This document shows, one piece after another, positions 32,957 to 42,511 of a stretch of 64,000 nt of DNA (the stretch's first letter is position 1; each line of letters opens with the position of its first letter). Origin of the DNA: Curtobacterium sp. VKM Ac-1393 (GTDB lineage Bacteria; Actinomycetota; Actinomycetes; Actinomycetales; Microbacteriaceae); the NCBI RefSeq assembly GCF_015350995.1, contig NZ_JADKRW010000003.1, forward strand, positions 248,001 to 312,000, read 5' to 3'. A program made the translations under genes and the position numbers. Under the pieces are notes generated by a model. It saw only the letters and a list, made by a program, of their open reading frames with translations, had not been told where the DNA came from and searched no databases.

Positions 32957-34530
32957 GCGGCGCCCTGCTCCGCCTGCTCGATCCGCGGGAACAGTCCGCT
33001 CTCGAGCGCCACGACGTGCGCAGCACCCTGCCACTCGAACGCACGGTCGACGCGCTGCTCGGCGATCGAGCCACCGGCACCGATCGAGGCCCAGAGCTTC
33101 TCGGTGGCCTTCGGCATCACCGGCGAGAGCAGCACGGCGACGGTGCCGAGGCCACGCAGGGCCGTGGTCAGGACGGTGCCGAGCCGCTCGCGGTTCGCGT
33201 CGTCCTTCGCCAGCGCCCACGGCTGCTGCTCGGTGATGTACCCGTTCAGGGCGTCGACGAGTTCCCACACGGCGGCGATCGCCTCGTGCGGGGCGAAGGC
33301 CGCGATGGCCGCGTCGGCACGCTCGGTGACCGACACCGCCAGGGCATCGATCGCCTCGTCCGACTCGGTCAGCGACCCGCGCGACTGCACCGCGCCGTCG
33401 AAGTACTTCTGCAGCATCGCGACCAGGCGCGACGCCAGGTTGCCGAAGCCGTTCGCGAGCTCGGCCTGGTACCGCGCCGAGATGTCCTCCCAGCTGAAGT
33501 TGCCGTCCTGCCCGAAGGTGATGGCGCGCAGGAAGTAGTAGCGGAAGGCGTCGGACCCGAAGGTGTCGGTGATCTCCGACGGCGCGATGCCGGTCAGCTT
33601 CGACTTGGACATCTTCTCGCCGCCGACGAGCAGCCAGCCGTGGCCGAAGACGCGCTCCGGTACCGGCAGCCCGGCGGCCATGAGCATCGCCGGCCAGATG
33701 ACGGCGTGGAAGCGGGCGATGTCCTTGCCGACGATGTGCACGCTCGGCCACAGGCGCTGGAAGGCCTCGTCGTCCTCGGTGCCGTAGCCCAGCGCCGTGA
33801 CGTAGTTGAGCAGGGCGTCGAACCACACGTACAGGACGTGGTCGCTGTCCCACGGGATCGTGATGCCCCAGTCGAAGCTGGACCGCGAGATCGACAGGTC
33901 GCGCAGGCCCTGCTTCACGAACGAGATGATCTCGTTGCGGACGCTCTCCGGCTGGATGAACAGCGGGTTCGACTCGTACAGGTCGAGCAGGCGCTGCTCG
34001 AAGTCCGACATGCGGAAGAAGTAGTTGCGCTCGGACAGCACCTCGACCGGGATCGAGTGGATGGCGCAGACCTGCTGTCCCTCGTACGCTCCGGTGCCGG
34101 CGACCAGGTCGCTCGGCTGCTTGTACTCCTCGCACCCCACGCAGTAGAAGCCCTCGAACTCGCCGGCGTAGATGTAGCCGTCGTCGTAGAGCTTCTGCAG
34201 GAACGCCGTCACGCCGCGCTCGTGGCGCTCGTCGGTGGTGCGGATGAAGTCGTCGTTGGCCACGTCGACGGTGTCGAGCAGCGGCTTCCACGCATCGGTC
34301 ACGAGACGGTCGGCCCACTCCTGGGGCGTGACGTCGTTCGCCGAGGCGGTGCGCAGGATCTTCTGTCCGTGCTCGTCGGTGCCGGTGAGCAGCCAGGTGT
34401 CGTCACCCCGCTGCCGGTGCCAGCGCGCGAGGACGTCCGCGGCGACCTCGGTGTAGGCGTGCCCGATGTGGGGCACGTCGTTCACGTAGAAGATCGGCGT
34501 GGTGATGCTGAACGAGGACCCGTCGGACAT
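32953..34530 (-). CDS. metG: methionyl-tRNA synthetase
   Basis: The 525-aa class I synthetase has the HIGH motif (PHIGHAYTEV), the KMSKS loop (GGEKMSKSKL), a single-knuckle Cys pair (CVGCEEYK) and the C-terminal anticodon-binding helices. It lacks the extra tRNA-binding domain of E. coli MetG, as usual in actinobacteria. ATG at 34530 lies 7 nt after a TAGGAT hexamer. Confidence 0.97.
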   Translation of the reverse strand: MSDGSSFSITTPIFYVNDVPHIGHAYTEVAADVLARWHRQRGDDTWLLTGTDEHGQKILRTASANDVTPQEWADRLVTDAWKPLLDTVDVANDDFIRTTDERHERGVTAFLQKLYDDGYIYAGEFEGFYCVGCEEYKQPSDLVAGTGAYEGQQVCAIHSIPVEVLSERNYFFRMSDFEQRLLDLYESNPLFIQPESVRNEIISFVKQGLRDLSISRSSFDWGITIPWDSDHVLYVWFDALLNYVTALGYGTEDDEAFQRLWPSVHIVGKDIARFHAVIWPAMLMAAGLPVPERVFGHGWLLVGGEKMSKSKLTGIAPSEITDTFGSDAFRYYFLRAITFGQDGNFSWEDISARYQAELANGFGNLASRLVAMLQKYFDGAVQSRGSLTESDEAIDALAVSVTERADAAIAAFAPHEAIAAVWELVDALNGYITEQQPWALAKDDANRERLGTVLTTALRGLGTVAVLLSPVMPKATEKLWASIGAGGSIAEQRVDRAFEWQGAAHVVALESGLFPRIEQAEQGAA

Positions 34531-34537
34531 GCGGACC

Positions 34538-34543
34538 ATCCTA
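34538..34543 (-). promoter_or_regulatory. -10 hexamer TAGGAT for metG-tatD-rsmA
   Basis: TAGGAT, 7-nt spacer, then ATG at 34530. Confidence 0.5.
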
Positions 34544-34591
34544 CGGGCGCACGGAACCCGGATGACGCGCGCGGCGGTGGACTGTGGAGAA

Positions 34592-34639
34592 CCGGATCCG
34601 GGAGGCCCGTGGCGGGCCCGCCCCGCGCCTCCCGTCCGG
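34592..34639. repeat. copy of the dispersed palindrome
   Basis: The copy holds GGGAGGCCCGTGGCGGGCCC (34600-34619), opposed by CGCGCCTCCCGTCCGG on the right. The arms are imperfect. It lies between the metG start and the rsmI stop. Confidence 0.75.
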
Positions 34640-34651
34640 CACTGCCGTCGT

Positions 34652-35473
34652 CTACCGCGCCGCGAGCGCGCCTTCGTACAGGTCGCGTTTCGACAGGCCG
34701 GTCGCATCAGCGACCGCCGCTGCGGCCTCCTTCATGCGCATGCCGGCGGCCACCCGCTCGAGCACGAGGCGGACCCCGTCGTCCAGCGTCGCTTCCTCCG
34801 TGGCCTCGGCCGCCCCGGCGACGACGATGCAGATCTCGCCCTTGACTCCTTCGGCGGCCCAGGAGGTGAGCTCGTCGAGCGGCCCACGACGGACCTCTTC
34901 GTAGAGCTTCGTGAGCTCGCGGCAGACCGCGGCTCGTCGGTCGCCCCCGAACCCCACGGCCATGTCGGCGAGCGTCTCGGCCAACCGGTGCGGCGACTCG
35001 AAGAAGACCATCGTGCGCTGCTCCCCCGCGAGCGCCTGGAATGCACGGCGGCGTTCCCCGCCCTTGCGCGTCGGGAACCCCTCGAAGGTGAACCGGTCCG
35101 TCGGCAGGCCCGAGACCGCGAGCGCCATGAGCACCGCCGACGGGCCGGGCAGCGCCGTGACGGTGACACCCGCGGCGGCCGCGGCCTCGACGAGCGGGAA
35201 GCCGGGGTCGCTGATCGCGGGCATGCCGGCGTCGGTGAGGACCACGACGTCCTGGTCGCGCGCGAGCTCGACGACCTCGGACGCCTTCGCCCGCTCGTTG
35301 TGCTCGTGCAGGGCGATGAGCCGCGGACGGTTCTCGATGCCGAGGGCGCGCATGAGGTGGATGGCGGTCCTGGTGTCCTCGGCCGCGACGACCGTGGCGT
35401 TGGAGAGGGTCTCGACGAGACGGCGCGAGGCGTCCCCGAGGTTGCCGATGGGCGTTGCTGCGAGGACGATCAC
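34652..35473 (-). CDS. rsmI: 16S rRNA 2'-O-ribose C1402 methyltransferase
   Basis: This 273-aa tetrapyrrole-methylase-fold enzyme 2'-O-methylates C1402 of 16S rRNA. It shows LAATPIGNLGDAS at the N-terminus, the AEDTRT motif, LTDAGMPAISDPG and the ALPGPSA loop. Start GTG at 35473, with GACAAT 6 nt upstream. It is divergent from the protein mannosyltransferase gene, the common arrangement in actinobacteria. Confidence 0.95.
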   Translation of the reverse strand: MIVLAATPIGNLGDASRRLVETLSNATVVAAEDTRTAIHLMRALGIENRPRLIALHEHNERAKASEVVELARDQDVVVLTDAGMPAISDPGFPLVEAAAAAGVTVTALPGPSAVLMALAVSGLPTDRFTFEGFPTRKGGERRRAFQALAGEQRTMVFFESPHRLAETLADMAVGFGGDRRAAVCRELTKLYEEVRRGPLDELTSWAAEGVKGEICIVVAGAAEATEEATLDDGVRLVLERVAAGMRMKEAAAAVADATGLSKRDLYEGALAAR

Positions 35474-35557
35474 GCCCCCATTGTCCCCGCACGGCGATGC
35501 CGGCGCGGCCACGCGGCGCGAGCACCGCGGTCGCAGCGCGGACATACCCCCGATCCG

Positions 35558-35563
35558 TAGGAT
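35558..35563 (+). promoter_or_regulatory. -10 hexamer TAGGAT for pmt
   Basis: TAGGAT, 8-nt spacer, then ATG at 35572. Confidence 0.5.
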
Positions 35564-35571
35564 GCTCAGCG

Positions 35572-37203
35572 ATGACCAGCGAGCTGACCGACGACCGCAC
35601 GGCCGTGCCCGACGGGCCGGTCGGCTCGCGGCTCGACGACTGGTGGGGGCGGGTGCTCTCCACCGCGCAGCGCGTCGCGGTGTGGCGCTGGGCCGGACCG
35701 ATCGCGGTGACGCTGCTCGCCGCCGTGCTCCGCCTGGCGAACCTCGGGAACCCGCACTCGCTCGTGTTCGACGAGACCTACTACGTCAAGGACGGCTGGT
35801 CGATCGTCCACCTCGGCTACGAGGGCACCTGGCCGGCGAACCCGAGCAGCGACTCCGCCCCGACGACCGACGACCGGTTCTCGAGCGGTGAGACGGACAT
35901 CTTCACCAGCGCCGCGGAGTTCATCGCGCACCCGCCGCTCGGCAAGTACCTGATCGGGCTCGGCATGCTCCTGTTCGGGGCGGACAACTCGTTCGGCTGG
36001 CGGTTCGCCGTCGCCGTGCTCGGCATCGCGACGGTCTTCCTGACCGCGGTGATCGCCCGCTCGCTGTTCCGCTCGACCCTGGTCGGCACCCTCGCCGGCG
36101 GCCTGCTCGCCGTCGACGGGCAGGCGATCGTGATGTCCCGCGTGACGCTGCTCGACGGCATCCTGACGTTCTTCGTCGTGCTCGGGTTCGGGGCGCTCCT
36201 GTTCGACCGGCGCCAGAGTCAGCGGCGGCTCGACGACTGGGTCGCGGAGCGGATCGCTGCCGGCCGGGACACCCTGTGGGGGCCCGTGCTCTGGTGGCGT
36301 CCGTGGCTGTTCGCGATGGGCCTGACGATGGGGCTGGCCACCGCGACGAAGTGGTCGGGGATGTACTTCCTGGCGTTCTTCGCCGTCTACTCGGTGCTGA
36401 GCGACATGATGATGCGCCGCCGTGCGGGCGTGGAGTTCTGGTCGTCGAGTGCGCTGCTGCAGCAGGCTCCGGTGTCGTTCCTGCTCACCGTGCCGATCGC
36501 CGCCGTCACCTACGTCGCGTCGTGGACGGGCTGGTTCGTGTCGAAGGACGGCTGGGACCGGAACTGGCTGGCCTCCGGCGGGGAACGCTGGACCGGTCTG
36601 CTCGGACGGGTGCCGGACAGCCTGCAGAACTGGTGGCACTACCAGTCGGAGATCTACAACTTCAACATCGGCCTGCACACGCCGCACTCGTACCAGGCGA
36701 ACCCACTGCTCTGGCTCGTGATGCAGCGCCCCACGTCGATGTTCTACGTCGGCACCGACGCCGGGCAGGACGGCTGCTCGGCCAGTCGCTGCGGTGAGGC
36801 CATCACCGGCGTCGCGAACCCGTTCATCTGGTACGCGGCGGTCATCGCGACGGTGGCGCTGCTCGTGCTCTGGATCCTGCGCCGGCAGTGGCAGTACGGC
36901 TTCGTGCTGCTCGGCGTCGCCGCGGGCTACCTGCCGTGGCTGATGTACGTCAACCGGACGGTCTTCCAGTTCTACACGATCGCCTTCGAGCCCTTCATGG
37001 TGATGGCGCTGGCTGCCGCGATCGGGTTGCTGCTGGGGTCACGGACGGACCCACGGCCCCGACGGACCCGCGCGATCGTCTGGGTCGGCGTGTACCTGGT
37101 CGTGGTCGTGCTCGCATCGGCGTACTGGTACCCGATGTGGACGGCGATCCAGGTGCCGTGGGACTTCATCCGGTCGCACTACTGGCTGCCGAGCTGGCTG
37201 TAG
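35572..37203 (+). CDS. pmt: polyprenyl-phosphate-mannose protein O-mannosyltransferase
   Basis: The 543-aa GT39 protein has the Asp-Glu motif in the first loop (LVFDETYYVKDGWS) and AHPPLGKYLIGLG. About ten helices follow, and the C-terminal half carries the conserved YNFNIGLHTPHSYQANPLLW block. It mannosylates secreted proteins at Ser/Thr, using polyprenyl-phosphate-mannose outside the membrane. It is full length for actinobacterial Pmt. Confidence 0.95.
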   Translation: MTSELTDDRTAVPDGPVGSRLDDWWGRVLSTAQRVAVWRWAGPIAVTLLAAVLRLANLGNPHSLVFDETYYVKDGWSIVHLGYEGTWPANPSSDSAPTTDDRFSSGETDIFTSAAEFIAHPPLGKYLIGLGMLLFGADNSFGWRFAVAVLGIATVFLTAVIARSLFRSTLVGTLAGGLLAVDGQAIVMSRVTLLDGILTFFVVLGFGALLFDRRQSQRRLDDWVAERIAAGRDTLWGPVLWWRPWLFAMGLTMGLATATKWSGMYFLAFFAVYSVLSDMMMRRRAGVEFWSSSALLQQAPVSFLLTVPIAAVTYVASWTGWFVSKDGWDRNWLASGGERWTGLLGRVPDSLQNWWHYQSEIYNFNIGLHTPHSYQANPLLWLVMQRPTSMFYVGTDAGQDGCSASRCGEAITGVANPFIWYAAVIATVALLVLWILRRQWQYGFVLLGVAAGYLPWLMYVNRTVFQFYTIAFEPFMVMALAAAIGLLLGSRTDPRPRRTRAIVWVGVYLVVVVLASAYWYPMWTAIQVPWDFIRSHYWLPSWL

Positions 37204-37251
37204 CGCGCGTCGGGTGTCGGCCCGGCGCCGTGGTCGCGACCGGTCCGGCGC

Positions 37252-37267
37252 TCTGGTCGTGACCAGA
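37252..37267. terminator. short perfect palindrome downstream of pmt
   Basis: TCTGGTC (37252-37258), GT, GACCAGA (37261-37267). It is followed within 6 nt by a copy of the dispersed palindrome, between convergent pmt and the TetR gene. Confidence 0.4.
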
Positions 37268-37272
37268 CCGTC

Positions 37273-37314
37273 GGACGGGAGGCGTGGGTCGGCACCGCCA
37301 CGGGCCTCCGGTCC
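37273..37314. repeat. copy of the dispersed palindrome
   Basis: GGACGGGAGGCGTGGGTCGG (37273-37292) faces CCGCCACGGGCCTCCGGTCC (37295-37314), with a few mismatches. Confidence 0.75.
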
Positions 37315-37358
37315 GGAGGCGGCTCGGACCACGGCCCGGCCCGAGTCGCCGGGACGCG

Positions 37359-38027
37359 TCAGGACTGCGCGTGCAGCGCGCGCTCGATGGACTCGCGGTC
37401 GAGCGGGTCGCCGACCATGCTCGCGGCGGTCGCGCTCTCGGTCTGCGGCAGGACGCCCTCGATGAGGAGTTCGGCGTACCGGCGCCAGGCGTTCGGGTCG
37501 TGCTCGCGGGTGGCGTCCGCGACGGCGCCCACCATGGCGGTGAGCATCGGCAGGTCGCGGTAGTCGAACCCGGCCCGGACGACCCCCGCGGTATCGGCAC
37601 GACCGATGATCGCGGAGACCTGGCGCTCGAGCCGGTCCCGCTCCTGCACGATCGACGGACGGGCCTTGCCGGCGCGCACGATGGCGTCGGCGAGCGCACG
37701 GTCGCGCGCCCGGAACTCGAACACACCGGTGAGGTAGACGCGCAGCGCCTCACGCGGATCCACGACTTCGGCTGCACGGGCCGCGGCGTCGTTCATCGCC
37801 TCGAACTTGGTTGCGAGCAGCGCCTCGATCAAGGAGTCCTTGTCGGCGAAGCGGCGGTAGACGGTGCCGACGCCGACGCCGGCTTCGTGCGCGATGTCGT
37901 TGAGGGTGACCGACAAGCCGCGCTCCGCGAAGCACTTGCGAGCCGTCTGCAGGATCAACTCGCGGTTGCGTGCCGCATCGGCGCGCAGCGGGCGCTCGAG
38001 GTCGGGCGCGGACTCGGTGGTGCTCAC
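37359..38027 (-). CDS. TetR-family repressor
   Basis: The 222-aa protein has the TetR HTH (RELILQTARKCFAERGLSVTLNDIAHEAGVGVGTVYRRFADKDSLIEAL, about 22-70) and an all-helical ligand domain. It is divergent from an MFS efflux gene, so it probably represses the pump and itself until a drug-like ligand binds. GTG start at 38027. Confidence 0.92.
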   Translation of the reverse strand: MSTTESAPDLERPLRADAARNRELILQTARKCFAERGLSVTLNDIAHEAGVGVGTVYRRFADKDSLIEALLATKFEAMNDAAARAAEVVDPREALRVYLTGVFEFRARDRALADAIVRAGKARPSIVQERDRLERQVSAIIGRADTAGVVRAGFDYRDLPMLTAMVGAVADATREHDPNAWRRYAELLIEGVLPQTESATAASMVGDPLDRESIERALHAQS

Positions 38028-38086
38028 GGTGCCGAACCTAGTTGAACTTTCTGGGAATAAGTGGATGCGGACCTTCCGTTTCGGTC

Positions 38087-38118
38087 TACACTGTCCACAA
38101 ACGGATGCCGTGCATCCG
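38087..38118 (+). promoter_or_regulatory. promoter and operator of the MFS pump
   Basis: TACACT (38087-38092) can serve as -10 for the pump. CGGATGC (38102-38108) and GCATCCG (38112-38118) form a perfect 7-bp dyad over the expected transcript start. A related GGATGC lies at 38063-38068. This is a plausible TetR operator. Confidence 0.5.
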
Positions 38119-38195
38119 CTTGGATCCTCCCTCTTCGAAACGCCCGACGGCGCGCGCTTCGTGCTCCCCCTCCAACCTTCTCGAAGGAGGCTGCC

Positions 38196-39737
38196 GTGAC
38201 GGCAGAACACACCGTGCCGACCCCCACCGGGGCCGCACCCACGACCACTGGCACCACCCCCGCCAAGCCCAACCACCGTTGGATCGCCCTGGCGGTCATC
38301 GCCCTCGCGCAGCTGATGGTCGTGCTCGACGCCACCATCGTGAACATCGCGCTCCCCTCGGCCCAGGCCGACCTGGGGTTCGGCACCGACCAGCGCCAGT
38401 GGATCGTCACCGCGTACTCGCTGGCGTTCGGCTCGCTCCTGCTGCTCGGCGGACGCCTCGGCGACCTGTTCGGGCGGAAGAACACCTTCATCATCGGTCT
38501 GGTCGGCTTCGCCGTCGCATCGGTCCTCGGTGGTCTCGCCGACTCGTTCGGTCTGCTCGTCGCCGCCCGGGCACTGCAGGGTGTGTTCGGCGCGCTCCTC
38601 GCCCCGAGCGCCCTCGGCATGCTGACCACGACCTTCCGCGACCCGAAGGAGCGCGGTCGTGCGTTCGGCATCTTCGGGTCCATCGCCGGTTCCGGTGCGG
38701 CCATCGGCCTGCTGCTCGGCGGCGTGCTGACCGAGTACGCCTCGTGGCGCTGGTGCCTCTACGTCAACGTGGTCTTCGCCGTGCTCGGCGTGATCGGTGC
38801 GCTCGTCTTCATGGAGAAGCCGCCGAAGGTCGACCGTCCGCGCATCGACGTCCTCGGGGTCATCACGATCACCGCTGGTCTGGTCGGCGTCGTCTACGGG
38901 TTCTCGAATGCCGAGACGAACGGCTGGGACTCCCCCGTCACCATCGCGATGCTCGCCGCCGGCGTGCTGCTGATCGCCGCGTTCGTGTTCATCGAGACGC
39001 GCGTGGCGCACCCGCTGCTCCCCCTGCGGGTCGTGCTCGACCGCGACCGTGGCGGATCGTTCATCGCCATCGGCCTGGTGGCGATCGGCATGTTCGGCAT
39101 CTTCCTGTTCCTGACCTACTACCTCGAGCAGACCCTCGGGTTCAGCTCGCTGCAGACCGGTCTGGCGTTCCTGCCGATGCCGCTGTCGATCATGGTCTCG
39201 GCGACGCAGATCGGTGGGCGACTGCTGCCCCGCGTCGGCCCGAAGATCCTGATCTTCGCCGGTGGCCTGGTCGCCGCGATCGGCCTGCTCCTGCTGCTGC
39301 GCACCGACCTCGACAGCTCCTACGCAGGAACCGTCCTGCCGGCACTGATCGTCATCGGTCTCGGCATGGGCACGATCTTCTCGTCCGCGATGAACACCGC
39401 GACGACCGGGGTCGCCCGTGCCGACGCCGGTGTGGCCTCGGCGACGGTCAACACCATGCAGCAGATCGGCGGCTCGATCGGCACGGCACTCCTGTCGACG
39501 ATCTTCGCCGACGTCGTGAAGAACAGCCTGTCCGGGCTGTCGGCGGCGCCCACGAAGCTGCAGCAGGCGCAGGCCACGCTCGACGGGTACCACGTGGCGT
39601 TCGGCATCTCGGCCGGGGTGCTCGTGCTCGTCGCCCTCGCCGGTGGCCTGCTCATCAACCGGCAGTCGGTGCGGCTCGACCGGCTTGCACACGCTGCGTC
39701 CACGACGACCGGGAGCATCCCCGCCGCCGCACACTGA
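38196..39737 (+). CDS. MFS drug efflux transporter (DHA2, 14-helix type)
   Basis: The 513-aa transporter has about fourteen helices, the motif A-like GGRLGDLFGRKN, and the DHA2 signatures LDATIVNIALPS and QWIVTAYSLAFGSLLLLGG. These pumps export drugs or toxic compounds using the proton gradient. GTG at 38196 has AAGGAGG 5 nt upstream. It is divergent from its likely regulator. Confidence 0.93.
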   Translation: MTAEHTVPTPTGAAPTTTGTTPAKPNHRWIALAVIALAQLMVVLDATIVNIALPSAQADLGFGTDQRQWIVTAYSLAFGSLLLLGGRLGDLFGRKNTFIIGLVGFAVASVLGGLADSFGLLVAARALQGVFGALLAPSALGMLTTTFRDPKERGRAFGIFGSIAGSGAAIGLLLGGVLTEYASWRWCLYVNVVFAVLGVIGALVFMEKPPKVDRPRIDVLGVITITAGLVGVVYGFSNAETNGWDSPVTIAMLAAGVLLIAAFVFIETRVAHPLLPLRVVLDRDRGGSFIAIGLVAIGMFGIFLFLTYYLEQTLGFSSLQTGLAFLPMPLSIMVSATQIGGRLLPRVGPKILIFAGGLVAAIGLLLLLRTDLDSSYAGTVLPALIVIGLGMGTIFSSAMNTATTGVARADAGVASATVNTMQQIGGSIGTALLSTIFADVVKNSLSGLSAAPTKLQQAQATLDGYHVAFGISAGVLVLVALAGGLLINRQSVRLDRLAHAASTTTGSIPAAAH

Positions 39738-39884
39738 CGCGTCAGCGGGGCGGTGCCGACTCGATCCGACGATCGCGATGTCGTGCGACGACCACCATGT
39801 CGTTCCGAGTCGACGCACAAGCCTCCACACGCGCCCCGGTTGCGCAGTGTGTCGGTTTCCCTGTCACCCGTCAGTGGTCCGCAT

Positions 39885-39890
39885 TATCGT
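39885..39890 (+). promoter_or_regulatory. -10 hexamer TATCGT for the sulfurtransferase gene
   Basis: TATCGT, 7-nt spacer, then ATG at 39898. Confidence 0.45.
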
Positions 39891-39897
39891 GTGCGGC

Positions 39898-40770
39898 ATG
39901 GCCCCCGTCCTGACCTCGCCGCTCGTGTCGACGCAGTGGCTCGCCGACCACCTCGGTGGTGACGAGCTCGTCGTCCTCGACGCTTCGGTACACACGGTGG
40001 GGACCGGCCTCGAGACGACGTGGCGCTCCGCGGTCGACTCCTACGAGCGGCGTGGACACGTCCCCGGAGCCCGGTTCGCCGACCTCGTGGACGAGTTCTC
40101 CACACCCGGTGCCGAGGTGCCCTTCACCCGGCCGAGTGCCGAGCGGTTCGAAACCGCCGCCGGTGACCTGGGCGTGACGAACGCCTCGACGGTCGTGGTC
40201 TACGACGACCGCGTCGGCGAGTGGTCGGCACGGCTGTGGTGGATCTTCCGGTCGTTCGGGTTCGACTCGGTCGCGGTCCTCGACGGCGGCTTCACGAAGT
40301 GGCGCGACGAGGGCCGCCCGGTCCGCGTCGGAGCCCTCCGCCAGGCAGCTGGTGCAGCGAAGGCGCCCGACGACGACAGCGCCTTCCTCGCCGGTGAAGA
40401 GCGCCCGCTGTGGGCCGACCGCGCCCGGGTCCGCCGTGCCGTGACGGGCGACGAGCCGGCGGCCCTGGTGTTCGCCGCGCCCGAGGCCTCACTCGGCACC
40501 GACCACGCACCGATCATCCCCGGCAGCACCCCGATCACGGTGGACACCCTGGTCGACCCGGAGACGAACGCGTACCTGCGCGGACCGAAACTGGCCGCGG
40601 CGTTCGCAGCCGTCGTCGGCGAGGACGAGATCGTCACCTACTGCGGGGTCGGCAGCGCTGCGTGCGTCGATGCGTTGGCACTCACGGTGCTCGGCCACGA
40701 CAACGTCACCGTGTACGACGGCTCGCTGCTGGACTGGTGGCGACACGAACCCGAGGCGCTGGCGTCCTGA
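39898..40770 (+). CDS. thiosulfate/mercaptopyruvate sulfurtransferase (tandem rhodanese)
   Basis: The 290-aa protein has two rhodanese domains (about 8-140 and 165-285). The C-terminal one has the active-site loop YCGVGSAAC, with Cys as persulfide carrier. The loop lacks the CRxGxxR of classical thiosulfate sulfurtransferases and is closer to the mercaptopyruvate type. VYDDRVGEWSARLWWIFRSFG is typical of the inactive N-terminal domain. Confidence 0.9.
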   Translation: MAPVLTSPLVSTQWLADHLGGDELVVLDASVHTVGTGLETTWRSAVDSYERRGHVPGARFADLVDEFSTPGAEVPFTRPSAERFETAAGDLGVTNASTVVVYDDRVGEWSARLWWIFRSFGFDSVAVLDGGFTKWRDEGRPVRVGALRQAAGAAKAPDDDSAFLAGEERPLWADRARVRRAVTGDEPAALVFAAPEASLGTDHAPIIPGSTPITVDTLVDPETNAYLRGPKLAAAFAAVVGEDEIVTYCGVGSAACVDALALTVLGHDNVTVYDGSLLDWWRHEPEALAS

Positions 40771-40798
40771 CGACACCGACCGCCGGGGACCGTCCCGC

Positions 40799-40804
40799 TA
40801 GCGT
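40799..40804 (+). promoter_or_regulatory. -10 hexamer TAGCGT for the epimerase-like gene
   Basis: TAGCGT, 6-nt spacer, then ATG at 40811. Confidence 0.5.
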
Positions 40805-40810
40805 TGGCGC

Positions 40811-41878
40811 ATGAGCTCCAGACGCGCGGTCATCCTCGGCGGCACCGGCGGGATCGGTTCGGCCGTCGCACGTGAACTCCTCGACGCCTCCGGCCGGGGC
40901 GGCGACGACTGGCAGGTCGACGTCCTCGCTCGTCGTGGCGGCCCGGCAGCCGATGCCCTCACCGCCCGTGGCGTGACGTTCACCGCGGGTGACCGCCGCG
41001 ACACGAGCACCCTGCGTGATCTGCTCCGCCCCGGCGCGGACCTGCTCGTCGACACCGTCGGCCTGACCCGCGACGACGCGACGCAGCTCCTGCCGTTCCT
41101 CGACGACGTCGGCTCCACGGCGTTCGTCTCCTCGCGCGCCGTCTACGCGGACGAGCAGGGCCGGCACGCGAACTCCGTGGACAAGCCGGTCTTCGGTGCT
41201 GCCGTCACCGAGATCCAGCCGACGGTGCCCGCAGGCGACGGCGACCCGACCAGCCGCGAGGGCTACGGCGCCGCGAAGGTGGCCGCCGAGCAGGTCCTCC
41301 TCGACCACGGCGCTCCGGTCACGGTCCTGCGCCCGTCGAAGGTGTACGGCGTCGGCATCGGTCGTCCGCGCGAGTGGTTCGTGGTCCGCCGCGTGCTGGA
41401 CGGCCGCGAGCGGATCCTGCTCGCCGACCACGGCCGTGGCGTCGACCACACGACCGCGGCGAGCGGCATCGGCTCGCTCGTGCGCCTGGTCGCGGATGCT
41501 CCCGATCGCCGCATCCTCAACGTCGCCGACGAGTCAGCCCCGACCGCGCTCGAGATCGTGCGCACCATCGCCGGGCACCTCGATCACCGCTTCGACGAGG
41601 TCCTGCTCGACGCGGACGCCCCAGCCTTCGTCGGGACCACGCCGTGGTCGTCGCCGGCACCGTTCGTGCTCGACACCACGGCGGCGCGAGCGCTCGGGTG
41701 GCAGCCGCCGACCTTCGCGACCGCCGTCGTGCCCGAGCTCGACTGGCTGATGGAGACCGCGCAGTCCACACCGGCGGACGGCGACGTGCCGTGGGCCGAC
41801 GACCCGTTCTGGGAGCACCTGTTCGACTACGGGCCCGAGGACGCCGCGCTCGCGCTCCTCTCGCTCGGCCTCGGCTGA
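40811..41878 (+). CDS. NAD-dependent epimerase/dehydratase-like extended SDR
   Basis: The 355-aa protein has the Rossmann motif GGTGGIGSAVA (about 10-20) and a Y-x3-K-like GYGAAKVAAEQ segment (Y near 157). It also has the PSKVYGVGIGRPREWF region of the extended SDR fold. The substrate is unknown; sugar-nucleotide or hydroxysteroid-type substrates are possible. It is followed after 11 nt by a P-loop kinase gene. Confidence 0.85.
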   Translation: MSSRRAVILGGTGGIGSAVARELLDASGRGGDDWQVDVLARRGGPAADALTARGVTFTAGDRRDTSTLRDLLRPGADLLVDTVGLTRDDATQLLPFLDDVGSTAFVSSRAVYADEQGRHANSVDKPVFGAAVTEIQPTVPAGDGDPTSREGYGAAKVAAEQVLLDHGAPVTVLRPSKVYGVGIGRPREWFVVRRVLDGRERILLADHGRGVDHTTAASGIGSLVRLVADAPDRRILNVADESAPTALEIVRTIAGHLDHRFDEVLLDADAPAFVGTTPWSSPAPFVLDTTAARALGWQPPTFATAVVPELDWLMETAQSTPADGDVPWADDPFWEHLFDYGPEDAALALLSLGLG

Positions 41879-41889
41879 CGGCGCCGAGC

Positions 41890-42420
41890 ATGCCCCGCTC
41901 CGAGGTCCTGTTCATCGGCGGTCGCTCCGGCGTCGGCAAGTCCACCGCTGCCGAGGCCCTGCACGACCTGCTCGTCGCTGCGGACGTCCGGCACGCGGTG
42001 ATCGAGGGCGACCTGCTCGACCTCGCGCATCCGGCGCCGCACGTCGAGCACCCCGAGGCGCACCTGGCCGAGCGGAACCTCGCGGCGATGTGGCGGGCCT
42101 ACCGCGAGCTCGGACACCACCGGCTGGTCTACACGAACACCGTTTCCGCGCTCGAACACGAGCGTCTGGCCGCCGCCATGGGCGACGACCCCGTGGTCAC
42201 GACGGTCCTGCTGCGAGCGGCAGACGGTCCCACCGCCGAGAGGCTGGCCCGACGGGCAGGTGGCGATGTCCCGCAGGCGCAGCTCGCGCACAGCACGCGG
42301 ACGGCCGGGAGGCTCGACTCGGCTTCCGGGGACACCGTCACCCGGGTGGACACGGACGATCTCACCCCCGCCCAGGTCGCGCAGCGTCTCGCCGCGTTGA
42401 TGGGATGGCTCCCCCGCTGA
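41890..42420 (+). CDS. small P-loop kinase-like ATPase
   Basis: The 176-aa protein has Walker [14 protein letters not shown] (about 9-21) and an acidic switch [10 protein letters not shown] (about 41-50). It matches small AAA_33/zeta-type kinase-like proteins that phosphorylate small molecules, but the substrate is unknown. It shares an operon with the epimerase upstream. Confidence 0.75.
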   Translation: MPRSEVLFIGGRSGVGKSTAAEALHDLLVAADVRHAVIEGDLLDLAHPAPHVEHPEAHLAERNLAAMWRAYRELGHHRLVYTNTVSALEHERLAAAMGDDPVVTTVLLRAADGPTAERLARRAGGDVPQAQLAHSTRTAGRLDSASGDTVTRVDTDDLTPAQVAQRLAALMGWLPR

Positions 42421-42511
42421 CCTGGCGACCGGCAGCTGTGGACATCGACGATCCGTCCACAGATCGCGTCCGTCGCCGGCCCGCTCAGTCGCCACGGGGC
42501 ACGCTGGAGGC

